DNA of 64,000 nt from Haematobia irritans (GCF_050003625.1 NC_134399.1:42982671-43046670), one strand, 5' to 3'; counted from the first letter of the stretch, positions 12,320 to 23,724 are shown. The notes: generated by a model not told the origin, from the sequence alone. Numbers and translations are program-made.

Positions 12320-14384
12320 CACACAAAAAATTATCACCAAAATTTTTTCAATTAAACATTTAACTGAATTTGGAAACGGATTCAATTAATATGTTAATTG
12401 ATTCAATTAATTATTTAATCAAATCCGAATAAAAACCAATTTAAAAAATGATTGATATTTGTTACGTTTCCAATTAAAATAATAATTGATTTAATCAATT
12501 TGTTAATCAATTCGGAAATAATTTTCAATTACAAACGTGATTGGAAATTTTTCCGTTTCCAATTACACATGTGATTGATCCAATCACCTTTGTGATTGAA
12601 ATTGAATGATTTTGAGCAATGGAAAGAGCGAAAAGAGAACAAGAGAGAGATTAGTCTGTGGAAGTAACTCGTAACGAACGGTTGGGTTTTTGTTTTTCGC
12701 GTAAATTGAAAAACATGATTGGCGACATTTTGTCTGCTGCATTCAAAACGTATACATAAATATTTTGAACGCAACAACAAATCATAGCAAAGGGTTGAAA
12801 TAAATAAAGTGTGCAACAACAAATGGCCACGTGGTAAACGTTTGAAAAAATATATGACAGAATTCATGTGAAATTACCTGTGTTTGTGTTTTGTGGTATT
12901 GTAAAAATGGAAAACAATCTACGTTTATTGAAGGTAAGAAATTGTGAAATGTGAATACCGTTTTCCATTGAAGCCTGTTTACATTAAACGGAGTAAAATA
13001 ATATATATTTTATTAATTTCTTTTAGTGCGCAATTTTATTTCGTGAAATTGGTCAATCAATCAACTCCATCATTTTATCAAATATATAAGAATATAAGAA
13101 TATGTTTGCAATCAAAAGGTGTGTACCATATTGATCTTTTAAAATTATAATTTTTTTCACACCTAGTTTTCTTAAAACCAAGAGCGGTATGGGTTTGTTG
13201 GTGTGGGTCTTGAAGTTGCGAAGTAGCGTTGACATTAGATTGAATTTTTGTTTTACCTGCCTTTTTCAGTTTGAACCCAAGTAGAGAGCAGTATATCTGA
13301 TGTATAAACTAATGAGCTGAATTATGTAATGGTAAAAAAGTTCTTTCTTTTTTAAAAATGTGAAAAATATCCGAAAATAATAAAAATATTCCATTTATAT
13401 TTTTTTCTATTTCCAGAATTTGCAAAGTATCATCAACAATATAATACCAAATATTACATTGCTTTTTTACCAAATATTACATGCATTATTTTTGTCTTTG
13501 ATTGGTTCAAGTTTTAATAGAAATTTTGGAAAGGAATTGTTACTAATATTAAATTACCGAGTTCCTTAATACACCTTTTTATGCTAAAAGACTACAACTG
13601 CAAAAGAAGATTATAAATCTGCAACCTGGAACTAAGAATGGAACTTGATATTCTATGCAGGCAATGTTTAGCAAAATTAACTTTTAATTGAACAAAATTA
13701 AATTCGAATTATTCTGTTCACTTTCAGAAAAACTAATTTAGCGTACAGGCTGCTGATTTATTGGAAATCTGGGCGCATCTACATATTAGAAGGAACATGC
13801 TGACATGGTTATTATGATAAGGAAGATAATGATTTATATAGTCTATTTTTAACCCTATAGTTGTTATTAATTGTAATTGTATGTGTAGGTTATGTTAGAA
13901 CAAAGTACAAATGACAAGAACCAAATTTATTTGTCTATTGCATAATTCAAAAAATAATAAAATATTAAATATGTTTTATAAGAAACACATATTTTCTTTT
14001 TTTCAAATAAAACTAAATACTATTTTGGGGGCGCAATATATAAATTTTTTGATTGAAATTTATAGCCAATTTCAATTAATTATTTAATTGAATGAATCAA
14101 ATAGTTGATTGATTTTTGTCGCGAAATTAATTAAAATTTTAATTGATTCAATTAAAACTGTGGTTCAATTTTAAGTTAAAAATCAATCACGTTTTTAATT
14201 GATTCAATCACACAATTAATTGATTCCGTGACAAAAGTCAATTCAAATTTTAATTGAAAATCGTGTTGATTTTCAATCAAAATGGGTGATTGATAATATC
14301 ATTTTCGTGATTGAAGACATTTCAATTAAAAAAATTATTGAATCCACGACTTTCGTGATTGAAATCAAAAAACATTTTTGTGTG
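12320..14384. mobile_element. TA-flanked MITE, CAATTAA-rich family, 2.07 kb
   Basis: TA (12318-12319) then CACACAAAAAATTATC, and ...TTTTTGTGTG (to 14384) then TA (14385-14386). Both terminal 300-bp arms are dense in ATTGATTCAATTAA-type motifs in inverted arrangement. The ~1.4-kb middle is unlike the arms and has no long ORF. It does contain an ATG with an 8-codon frame running into GTAAGA at 12934, so it may include captured gene sequence. Related short MITEs are at 59308-59525, about 59705-59929 and 23290-23480. Confidence 0.65.
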
Positions 14385-14668
14385 TAGTCAAACGAAATTT
14401 TCTTTTATGTTATGACATCAATTTTTAAGTCGAATCACTTACTATAAGGACAAAACGATTTCATTGAAATGTTTATTTACTTTTGTACAAGGAAAAAAAC
14501 TTTGAAGCACAGAATAGCGCCTTCTATGCTAATCATAATTCGCATTCGTATTTTAAGGAGCTGGTTTGATTCTGTTTTGGTATTATTTCCCCTTATAAAT
14601 TTCGATATCGATACCTAAACGGTATTAAAATTTAGTAGCAAATTATATCGGGTCAATTTCTTTCCATA

Positions 14669-15158
14669 CGCACAGAAAAAAGTAGTTAAACTAACGCTAA
14701 ATTTAACTTATTTTTATTGGAAAAATATTATTTGATAGAAGTTAAATTTTATTATTTTTTTCTGAAATTTTCCACAGCTTAATGAAATTTTACTTTTTCC
14801 AAGTATGCCTCAAAAACTGTATGAACCAAATGTGGGTATAAAGTTCAATGAACGTACACATAAGTTCAATATGAACTAAAACAAAAGATGATTTTCGTTC
14901 GATTACCAAAAATAGTAAGAATGAACTACTGTATTGTTAAAATGGTCATGATTTGGCGCCAATGATTTTCTTCTTTACTTCTAGCTCATTTTTTCTTCTA
15001 TGAGAAGATGTAATTTCGTGAAGTACAAAAGGGCATTAAGTTTTCCTGGTTTTAACAACGCTTTGTGGAAATCTCAAAATGTGGAGTAAATATTAGTTCA
15101 ATTTTCGTGCGAGGTAGTTCATTCTTCCTCTAAAACAGTTTACTTTTTTTCGGTGCGG
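14669..15158. mobile_element. TA-flanked MITE, 490 bp
   Basis: TA (14667-14668) then CGCACAGAAAAAAGTAG; the right end, read in complement, is CCGCACCGAAAAAAAGTAAA, then TA (15159-15160). Related in terminal style to the CACTGAAAAAAC family, with ATGAACTA/AAGTTCAATGAAC motifs inside. No ORF. Confidence 0.6.
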
Positions 15159-15322
15159 TATTGGTAAGTTATCAATACCATTTTTGCTATTGATATAGGG
15201 ATTTATTGATGAAAATCAATAATCAACTTTTCGATTATTTTAACTAATCAAAATACAAATATTCGATTTTTAATAATCGAATTTCACAGATTTATATATA
15301 ATATTCGATTTCAATAAATCTA

Positions 15323-16571
15323 AAGGGTGATACGGTCAAAATTTGGTCAAGGGAAAACGCGTGTAAATCGGTGAAATCGTTTATTTAAAAAATCAAATTA
15401 AATTTCTTTTTCAAGTTCAATTAGTATAAAATTCAGTAAAAATATTCAGTTAGGCTTTCGCTTTTCCAAATCCGAACAGCCACCTTCTTCGCCGCAGAAA
15501 GCCAGTTTGCCTTGAACTGCTGCTCGTCCTTAGCAGTTTTTTGGTCTTCTTTAGGTTCCGCTTGACAATAGCCCAGTATTTATCAATTGGGCGGAGCTCT
15601 GGCGTGTTGGGAGGGTTCTTGTCCTTGGGAACCACCTGCACGTTGTTGGCGGCGTACCACTCCATGGCCTTTTTACCGTAATGGCAAGATGCCAAATCCG
15701 GCCAAAACAGTACGGAACAACCGTGTTTCTTCAGGAAAGGCAGCAGACGTTTATTCAAACACTCTTTCACGTAAATTTCTTGGTTGACAGTCCCGGAAGC
15801 TATGAAAATGCTGCTTTTCAAGCCACAGGTACAGATGGCTTGCCAAACCAGATATTTCTTTGCGAACTTTGACAGTTTTATGTGCTTGAAAATATCTGCT
15901 ACCTCTCCCCTTCCTTTTGCCGTATAAAACTCCTGTCCCGGAAGCTGGTTGTAGTCGGCTTTGACGTAGGTTTCGTCGTCCATTACCACGCAGTCAAACT
16001 TCGTCAGCATCGTCGTGTACAGCCTCCGGGATCGCGCTTTGGCCGTCGTATTTTCTTTATCATCGCGATTTGGAGTCACTACCTTCTTGTAAGTCGATAG
16101 TGCGGCTCGTTTTTTGGCTCGATGCACGGTTGTAGACGATACACCCAGCTTATTTGCGGCATCTCGGAGAGAGAGGTTAGGGTTTCGCTTGAAACTACCG
16201 GCAACTCTCTTTGTCGTCTCAGCGGCTTCCGGTTTTCGATTTCCCCCCGATCCAGACTTCCTGGCTGTCGACAAACGTTCCCCAAACACTTTAATTACAT
16301 TTGTAACGGTTGATTTGGCAACTTTTAGCGATTTTGCCAGCTTTGCGTGCGAGTAGCTCGGATTTTCGCGATGCGCGAGCAAAATTTTGAGACGCTGCTC
16401 TTCTTGCTTGGACGGCATTTTGACAACTGAAGAGTGAATTCCAAAATCAAAATAGGAGCAACATTATACACACACTCACCTTCAAAATGAGGGGTGTTCA
16501 GGTTTTTTAAATGGAAAATTGAAAGAAATACGTCAAGTTTATATTGACAAAATTTTGACCGTATCACCCTT
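15323..16571 (-). mobile_element. mariner-superfamily (DD37D, maT-like) transposon, 1249 bp
   Basis: Inverted repeats begin AAGGGTGATACGGTCAAAAT at both ends and match over about 28 bp with one mismatch. TA target duplications lie at 15321-15322 and 16572-16573. A single transposase gene on the minus strand fills the middle. Length, TA target and one-ORF design are those of Tc1/mariner elements. Confidence 0.92.
15450..16418 (-). CDS. Tc1/mariner-family transposase, C-terminus frameshifted
   Basis: Cuts and pastes its own element at TA sites. The start is the ATG at 16418. Residues ~1-45 and ~80-105 look like the paired helix-turn-helix DNA-binding domains. The catalytic triad reads as D148 (VVMDDETY), D241 (LFWPDLASCH) and D279 (PELRPIDKYW), with 37 residues between the last two, i.e. 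DD37D as in the maT group. After about residue 294 this frame turns into a poor serine/arginine-rich tail. Dropping one base in the T6 run at 15537-15542 restores a family-like C-terminus, so this copy carries a one-base frameshift near its end. Catalytic residues lie upstream of the break. Probably inactive or impaired. Confidence 0.85.
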   Translation of the reverse strand: MPSKQEEQRLKILLAHRENPSYSHAKLAKSLKVAKSTVTNVIKVFGERLSTARKSGSGGNRKPEAAETTKRVAGSFKRNPNLSLRDAANKLGVSSTTVHRAKKRAALSTYKKVVTPNRDDKENTTAKARSRRLYTTMLTKFDCVVMDDETYVKADYNQLPGQEFYTAKGRGEVADIFKHIKLSKFAKKYLVWQAICTCGLKSSIFIASGTVNQEIYVKECLNKRLLPFLKKHGCSVLFWPDLASCHYGKKAMEWYAANNVQVVPKDKNPPNTPELRPIDKYWAIVKRNLKKTKKLLRTSSSSRQTGFLRRRRWLFGFGKAKA

Positions 16572-16573
16572 TA

Positions 16574-16660
16574 AGGTGAAACATAATATGAAACATATAT
16601 ATGCTTGAAGCAAAATGTGTTGAGGGCATATGTTACAGAAGCAATTTTTTTTTGAGGGTG
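16574..16660 (-). mobile_element. Terminal fragment of AACATAT tRNA-headed MITE
   Basis: Read in complement this is CACCCTCAAAAAAAAATTGC then TTCTGTAACATATG, matching the left end at 62995 and 1697. It abuts the mariner TA duplication. Confidence 0.6.
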
Positions 16661-17835
16661 TTGGTTTAGGAAATCACTAAAAAATTATTTATTCAATTTC
16701 ATGATATTTCATTGGGAAACATTAAATCATGTAAAGCATTCCACATCGATATACATTACTTTCCTCTTCATTTTTGCTTTTTCTGTGTCAAATATGCATC
16801 TTTTGTACACAGCCCAAAAGGCTATGTTCACCTTAAATAAATAAAATTATGGATATTAGCCATTCTCCTTGTGTTTATTTTTCTAGTTCTTCTTTGTGAA
16901 TCGAAATTTTTACCCAAACAAAATCCTACCATTTGAGGAATTTAAATGGAGATATTAAAGTTAATAAAAATTACAACAAATATAGGACACTGAAAGTCTC
17001 TGTGAACTTGGAAGCTTGTGGGTGACACTTGAAAGGAGAAAGGGGTTATGAACCTAAACCTTGTAGCTCCTTTTTGGGTTTATTTGCAATTGAGTCTATG
17101 GACGGTGGTAAGTCGGTATGTCTATGTGTTTGCAACCGACAATAACCACATAAATTATGTTCCAACATGTAAAAGGATACAAAAAAATTTGCATATAAAA
17201 GTATTTTGTCAAATGGAAACGGAAATTAAAATGGATTTCTCATGGGCCAACAGCATTTTATTTCAGTCCCTAAGGTAGATAGATGGCCCAACCCAAAGCC
17301 AACCATGTCGTTATGAAAATCGACATTGAACATCTACGTATGCTACTCAAAGGAACATCCCTTTGGAGTCCTACAATAAATAACGAAGATATAATTGTAG
17401 AAATTACCATATATGTAAATACACACATATAGAAAAATATTCACATGGAAATATATCCATGGCTATGTACATACCATATATAGTAAATGTGATAGAGAAC
17501 TTGTGAATCTCAAGGAAAAAGTACCATAAATCGGATATCGAGGGATCACAACAAATGTCAAGTTTAAACATTCTAAAGCATATGGTGTCGTACAGTAGTA
17601 TATCCTTGAGATTGAATTGTAGAATTGATATAAAATTGCGATTAAAGCAATTCTCAAATGCTCCCATAGGGGATACAAATGTTTTAATTCGTGTTAAATA
17701 TGCACAGTATTGATACCCAAGGGTAGTTTTTAAAACGGGTGCAGACCAAAAAGATGATTTCATTCAAATTTCTTAGTAATAAAGCTGATTTTGCTAAAAT
17801 GTTAAGTCCTAAGCTTTAGACTTTTCCAATTTGTA
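16661..17835. other. Apparently single-copy region, no recognisable gene
   Basis: No repeat family or coding signature is seen. Two small ORFs (17048-17278 plus, 17404-17763 minus) lack recognisable domains. Confidence 0.4.
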
Positions 17836-18029
17836 TACACAAAAAAAAATTATTTTATGAATAGTGTTCACAAAAATTTTCCAAACACGAAATTCATATA
17901 TTGTATGAAAAACGTTCATAATTTTAAAAAAATACTGGTTTTGAATTACTACGAATGAATACATTATGTTAATGAAATGTTTTACATTACTCGTATAAAT
18001 GAATTATACATATTTTTCTATACTGAAAA

Positions 18030-19778
18030 CAAATAAGTAAAGTCTAAAGTCGGGCGCGGCCGACTATATTATACCCTTCACCACTATGTATACCAAAATT
18101 TTTGGTACCATCTTAACTCCTTCAAATTTTTTGGGAGTTATATAAAGGTTTATATTCCCACACTGGAAAAAATATTGTCGTGAGGTCAAAGACTTCATGT
18201 CTTTAAATTAATGCAAATTTCATAGAAGACGTATTTCTCTAATATAAAGTTTTTTTCCTTGTCCAAAAGCCGATACAAATGGGTATCATAAGACGAAAGA
18301 AAAATTTTTTGCGGTAAGGTCAACTTGGCTTTAATAATTCAAAAAAAATCTTTAAAATTAATGAAATTGTCTTTAAATTTTTAGTCTTTTTGCATCTTGA
18401 CTACAAAGTAAAAATTCATTCAAATATAGGACATGTTTTTCAACACTTTATTTTAAACACGTTTTTTACTTGAAACATACCACAATTTCTACTGGAAGTC
18501 GAGTCTTAATTTGGAAAATAAAATTGTCGTTAACTCGTTTTTAAAGGAATTTGATATCATATGAAGAAAAACAGCTGAAAAAGCGAAAAATTAAAATTTG
18601 CTTCCTAGAAGCAAGTACATAAAATCCAAATTTAGAAGAGAATTGTGTCTTAAAACTATCCTTACTTGTATTCTGCGCTTCTTTGGCTCGAAATCAATAC
18701 CAAAATTTTTAAAGTAAAGACAAAATCTTTGGAATTGGGCATGCTTTTTTTCAGTGCATATACAAATATTTAAATATGAACCGATATGACAACATTTTTT
18801 AGACTTCTACAAATCTCTAGATTTCAAATTTAAATCTCTTAATGACCACTCTCTGTGCAAAGTTTCAAGTAAATCGGAGTGAAATTTTGACCTAAGGTGG
18901 TTATATGAGTGTAAATTGGACGAAAGATATATACGGGAGCTATATCTAAATATGAACCGATTTCAATCAAATTCGGTATTTATAATGTTAATTCTACTCT
19001 CTGTGCAAATTTTCAGAAAACTCGAAGTAAAACTTTGGACTCTGAGGCCATAGGAGGGTAAATCGGACGTAAGATATATATGGGAGCTATATCCAAATCT
19101 GAACCGATTTCAATCAAATTCAGTATGCGTATTTATAATGTTTATTCTACTTCTTGTGCAAAATTTCGCGTAACTGGAAGTAAAATTTTGGCCTCTGGGG
19201 CTATATGAATGTAAATCGGTCGAAAGTTATATAAAGCAGCTATATCTAAATCTGAACCGATTTCAATCAAACTTGGCGTACATAGTAAGAATGGTAATTG
19301 TACTCTCTGTGCAAAATTTCACGTAAATCGAAGTAAAACAATGGCCTCTGTGGTCATATAAGTGCATATCGGAGTTATATCTATATCAGAACCGATTTGA
19401 CTGATATTTCGCAAGATTTACGAGATTTACCAAATATTTAAATATACCAAATTGAAGAAGAAGACGCCAATTATCACCATATCAGTGATAACTATATTTT
19501 TGTCAGCTGTATATAAATCGGAAGCGAGTTTTTCCAAAATCAATAGCGATTGTTTTTGAGGCAAAATAATACCCTATGCCCAATTTGGGGATGATCGGAC
19601 TTAAACTGCGAGCTGTACTTTGCACACAAAAATACATGAACAGACAGACAGACGGACATCGCTAAATCGACTCAGAATTTAATTCTAAGACGATGGGTCT
19701 ATGACTGTTCCTTCTGGGCGTTATATACAAATGCACAAACTTATTATACCCTGTACCACAGTAGTGGTGAAGGGTATA
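18030..19778 (-). mobile_element. Helentron/mini-me-like element, CTTCACCACT family, copy 2
   Basis: Inverted relative to 3426-5250. The 3' end with hairpin (AGTCGGGCGCGGCCGACT) lies at the left and the 5' hairpin end (TATACCCTGTACCACAGTAG... in plus) at the right. The GTCY tract and core (GACATCGCTAAATCGACTC) are at 19640-19680. Diverged ~170-bp repeats carry GGGAGCTATATCTAAATCTG. No ORF. Confidence 0.6.
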
Positions 19779-20088
19779 AATATGTACTTTAACATAATAG
19801 ATATTAATACATCAAATGTAAATTTTACTTTTTTCATTTGGATTTTGTTTGTCCTAATTGTTAGCATACATAATTGGTCCATATACTAAAAACAAATCCA
19901 TTAAATTCCAGCAAGCAAACAAGGTAATTTTAGTTTACTTATAAACATGAGCAATTGAAGCGTGGTTAAAGTTGTTAATTTCATCAACATGTCCAGTAAT
20001 AAATTATATTCCGATCACGACGGCGTCTCAAAATGGTCTGAACAAACCAAATACAGTACAATACGTGCTACCTTAAAATACGTTATGT

Positions 20089-20128
20089 GAGAGAGCCACA
20101 ATATAGTGCACTATATTGTGGCTCTCTC
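20089..20128. repeat. Perfect 40-bp palindrome
   Basis: Twenty bases, GAGAGAGCCACAATATAGTG, are followed at once by their exact reverse complement, centred between 20108 and 20109 with no spacer. The first mismatch is at 20088/20129. It lies inside MITE X copy 2; the corresponding part of copy 1 (about 3285-3330) has no such palindrome. Confidence 0.95.
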
Positions 20129-20343
20129 TCGCTAAGAGAAAGCCAGTATTCTTGAAATTTTAATGTAAAGTTTCATTAATTGTATGAAAAAGTACATATA
20201 CTTTATCAAAATGTTAATAATTTGATAACAAGTATTTAAGCTAAAATATATTAAGTAAACGAACACCTATTTTATAGAAGAATCCATAAATTTGTAAAAA
20301 TGCACCAATTTATGTAGAAATTCATATATTATTTTTTTTTGTA

Positions 20344-20974
20344 CAGTATGGGAATGTTATAAGAACATCTCATAGATTTCGAAGTCATGGTCGCAGTCAA
20401 ATCACCTTTAGAATCTATCCCTAGAAATCGTTTCATATTTAGATATATCTTCCATATATAACTTTCACATTTGTCACTTTGGTTTGCTTTCAATGTTGCA
20501 AGAGGAATAAAATAGACAATGAGCCTTATTTGGTTAAAGTCGGTTCAGATATACATGTGTATATGTAGCTGTCATGTATATATTCGCCATCTTTACACCA
20601 CCAAAAATTAAATTTTCACTTATAACGGCCAAATAGCGTATTTTTAAACAACTATATCTGTCTCGTAGTGGAGTGTCATATATAGTCAATAGTGTTCTGA
20701 GAACTTGATTCTTGAATTGTGACCAGTGACATATAGTAGAAAAATAGTCTCAAAATTTCATTTCTTTCCTGGTTTATCGTTAAAGAAGTTTATAAAAATG
20801 CATTTTAGTGCTCACCAATATGATAAATATTTATAGCTTATTTAGACTGAAGCCTCTACTTTAAAATAACATTAAGAAATAAATCGAAACTAAGTGGGGA
20901 AATAGCGTTTGTTGTCGTTTTAAAATGTCCTCACAAGTGGACAACGGTAGTCAATGGATTAAAAAATCGGTCTA
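20344..20974. mobile_element. Degenerate Helentron-like fragment
   Basis: Phrases such as TTTAGATATATCTTCCATATA and GTTAAAGTCGGTTCAGATATA recall the internal repeats of the CTTCACCACT family, without ends. Continues as similar decayed sequence at 22320-23660. Confidence 0.4.
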
Positions 20975-21299
20975 TACACGCAAAGAAAAAAAAAAACGTT
21001 TGGAAAACGTGTACCGAAAACGTTTTTCTTTTGTTAGAGTTTTTTGAATTGCTTCGAAAAGTATACACTTTTATCACCAAAAAAATTCGTTTGTTACAAA
21101 ATGTTAATTTTTTTAATAAAAAAAAGTTTTTTTTGCACCAACAACACATTCCATTTCGTTTATATCAAACACTGTTCTTTTCTGACTTTAGGTCTTTAAT
21201 AAGACATATTTTACAGTTCAAAATTTAATATTCTACAATGTAATGTTGAACATTTTTTCGAAATCTTCCTAACATACCTGGAATATAAAAAAAAAAAAC

Positions 21300-21378
21300 T
21301 TTGGTCGAAGCAGGGATCGAACCCACGAACCTTGGCATGCAAGTCAGACGTAGCAACCACTGCTCCATGGTGCCCAAC
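21300..21378 (-). repeat. tRNA-like head with intact A and B boxes
   Basis: Minus strand: A box TGGAGCAGTGG (21357-21367) and B box GGTTCGATCCC (21313-21323), both close to the Pol III consensus. It does not fold as a proper tRNA acceptor stem, so this is tRNA-derived rather than a tRNA gene. Confidence 0.7.
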
Positions 21379-21486
21379 TAAATGTATTTTTCTGTGAAAT
21401 AAACTTTGTTTAATCGGCTCTTGGGCGCCGCAAGCTATGCTATATAAATATAACTTATATGAGTAATTGTCTATTGATGACAATAA

Positions 21487-21563
21487 CGGCTACATAGCTC
21501 AGTGGATAGTGTGTTGGCTTACAAATTGCATGGTCCGCGGTTCGATTCTCCGTCCAGGCGAAA
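21487..21563 (+). repeat. tRNA-like head with intact A and B boxes
   Basis: A box TAGCTCAGTGG (21495-21505) and B box GGTTCGATTCT (21539-21549). The T-arm stem is imperfect (CGCGG against CTCCG), which argues against a functional tRNA gene. Confidence 0.7.
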
Positions 21564-21881
21564 GGTAAAAAAATTTTTAAAAATTTATATAATAGTATAA
21601 TTTCTTCTACATTGTTTGTATTACAGAGAAAGGTGCTAAAGAACTAAAAAACTTCGTGGAAGTGAGAAAGATGTGAGGGAAAATGCAATTAGACAGAAAA
21701 AAAATTTTTTCAGTTAGTCTTTATGAAATTGTTTTTACATCCTGGAAAAGAGTAAACGTTTATCACAAAAAGTATATACTTTTCTTCCAAATACACTTCC
21801 TTTCAACGAAAAGCAAATGAGAAACGAACTTTGTTTGTCTAAAATTTCGTTTGGGAGGAAAGAATTATTTTTTTGCGTGTA

Positions 21882-22319
21882 CAGAGAATGAAGCCGACCC
21901 ATTTTTGTCGGCGGCGGCGGACACTAAATTTTTGCCTCCGGCGGCGGAGGCTTGACGGCTGAGCCGATATAAATTTGTTCACTCGGCGGCGGACAATTAT
22001 TCATTATAAAATCAATTTGAAGTTAATCGAATGGTAATGAGATTAGTTGTACAACCTAAATTTACTTTTCGTTCAAATTTTCTGAGCTAAATTTTTGCTA
22101 AATTATTATAGCAGATTAAATATGATTGGTTGTATTCAAAATTTTGGAAAAAATACGACAATTTAATAACAATTTTTCTGATTTAAATCGATATTTTTGA
22201 TTACTTGGGGGATAAATTTGAGTCGAGATGAGTCGACATATTCGGCGGCGGCGTCGACTGGCAAAAAATGGTCGGCGGCGACTGAAATCGGCGGCGCGAC
22301 TCGGCGGCTTCATTCTCTG
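21882..22319. mobile_element. GC-rich hAT-like MITE, 438 bp
   Basis: Inverted ends CAGAGAATGAAGCCG and CGGCTTCATTCTCTG, with clusters of CGGCGGCGG inside on an AT-rich background. CAGAG-type ends are typical of hAT elements. The flanks GGTCTATA (read across the abutting MITE) and CTACTATA match at 5 of 8 positions, consistent with a decayed 8-bp duplication. The tRNA-headed MITE has inserted at the TA immediately left of its first base. Confidence 0.55.
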
Positions 22320-22479
22320 CTACTATATGGACCAATATATGGAAAATTTGGCACAGCTCACGTCCGACTTAAAATATTTCTAGATTTAAAATTTTATGAA
22401 AATCGAATAAAATTTGTTGCTTTATACTATCAAGAAGTCAAATCGGGAGATGGAGGCTATACTAAAAAATTGGATCTAT

Positions 22480-22994
22480 ACTGAAAAAACAATGAACCCA
22501 CCAGGAAGAAAAATTTCGGTTAATTTTAGAAAATTTTGAATATTTTTAGAAAATTTTAACTAAACAGTATAACAAACGCTGACATCACGCCGATGTCATA
22601 AAAATAAGTAAATATTTTTCGACAAATTCAAGAAAATTTATTAGACATAATAAAGTTTTTTCACTTGTTAAAGAAAATTTTGTAGTTTGAAGGAAAAAAT
22701 TGGAGTGGAAATTGCAAGAATGTCTTTAGTGACATACGAAGTTCATGATGAACGCATTTGTAGTAAAATTTACAAATTTAAAGAAATATTGAACTATTTT
22801 GTGGAAGACACGAATTTAGTTAATATTTATCCTTCATTTGTGTATATGTTTTTCCTCGGTTTTAGTTAATTTAACTAACGTACAAAAAAAATTATTAGAG
22901 TAGAGGAAACTTTCTCCAAACATAATAATTCCATGAACTAAACGAAAGTTAAATTGGCTTTAGTGAAATAGAGAGTTCACTTTTTTTTTGAGTG
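22480..22994. mobile_element. TA-flanked MITE, CACTGAAAAAAC family, 515 bp
   Basis: The left end TACTGAAAAAACAATGAACC follows TA (22478-22479). The right end in complement is CACTCAAAAAAAAAGTGAAC, then TA (22995-22996). Same family as the long copy at 54240-58609. A 60-codon ORF inside has no recognisable domain. Confidence 0.6.
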
Positions 22995-23289
22995 TATATA
23001 TACCAAAGTTAGAAGTGCTCTTTAAGTGCCTAACACACCTCTAGATTCCAAATATCAACCCTACCCTACTATCAACCCTAAAGATGTCAAATCGGGAAAT
23101 CGGTCTATATAATACAAAATTTAATAATAATTTTTTTAAGGAACCTAAGACACTTCTAGATTAGAAATTTTTATACAATTTGCTTTCACGCCCTTAAAAA
23201 GTTAAATCGAGAGATCGGGGCTATATCAACACACGGATCGATACATAAATTGTATGAAAATTGTGGCTTCCATTCTCTCAAGAAGTCTA

Positions 23290-23480
23290 TTATTCAATCG
23301 CGAAATTAATTGATCCATTTAATTTTTAAATCAAATGTCTTTAATCACAGAAATGATAGTATCAATAACAAGGAAGTGAAACAATTACAATTAGTGATTG
23401 ATTTTTGTTAAAATTAAATAATTAATTTTTAATTGAATATTTTTTTAAAATTCAATTAAAATTTTATTTGGAAAATTGTT
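23290..23480. mobile_element. CAATTAA-type MITE fragment
   Basis: Shares GAAATTAATTGATCCATTTA-style and ATTCAATTAAAATTTTA motifs with the MITEs at 12320 and 59308. Ends not defined. Confidence 0.45.
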
Positions 23481-23724
23481 GGGGCTATTTTTTTCTAATT
23501 ATATACCACATTAGACGCAGGTCTTTATAAAATACCTATAGATTTTGAATTTCATGAAAATCGGATAACATTAAAGGCAGATATGTATTAAAGAAATTCA
23601 ATCGGTGAATCGGTTTATATGGTGATATGAGTTGGGCAAAATTTCAGAACGGTGCTTCACTATTGAAGGCGTGATTGAAGCGTGATTACAACAGGGAGAG
23701 GGACAGCTTTATATCGTCTTCTTT

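Larger units (their letters stand above)
17838..20341. mobile_element. TA-flanked MITE (family X), copy 2
   Basis: TA (17836-17837) then CACAAAAAAAAATTATTTTA; the right end TTCATATATTATTTTTTTTT then G and TA (20342-20343). The ends are mutually inverted. It is split by a minus-strand Helentron-like element (18030-19778) and contains a 40-bp perfect palindrome (20089-20128). Both copies of family X carry the same Helentron-like family in opposite orientations. Confidence 0.6.
20977..21879. mobile_element. TA-flanked MITE with two divergent tRNA-like heads, copy 1
   Basis: TA (20975-20976) then CACGCAAAGAAAAAAAAAAA, and ...TTTTTTTGCGTG (to 21879) then TA (21880-21881). Inside are two tRNA-like sequences pointing away from each other (minus at 21300-21378, plus at 21487-21563), about 110 bp apart. 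The copy at 38278-39523 is the same element inverted. No ORF; the ends of a few small ORFs are chance. Confidence 0.75.
22320..23660. mobile_element. Degenerate Helentron-like repeats, interrupted
   Basis: Decayed units with GTCAAATCGGGAGAT, GGCTATAT and GAAAATCGAATAA phrases at about 170-bp spacing. Interrupted by a MITE (22480-22994) and by a CAATTAA-type fragment (about 23290-23480). Confidence 0.4.

Noticed and set aside
21487..21563. Genuine tRNA gene
   Set aside because: A and B boxes are good but acceptor and T stems do not pair; the copy at 38575-38648 lies in the same MITE context.
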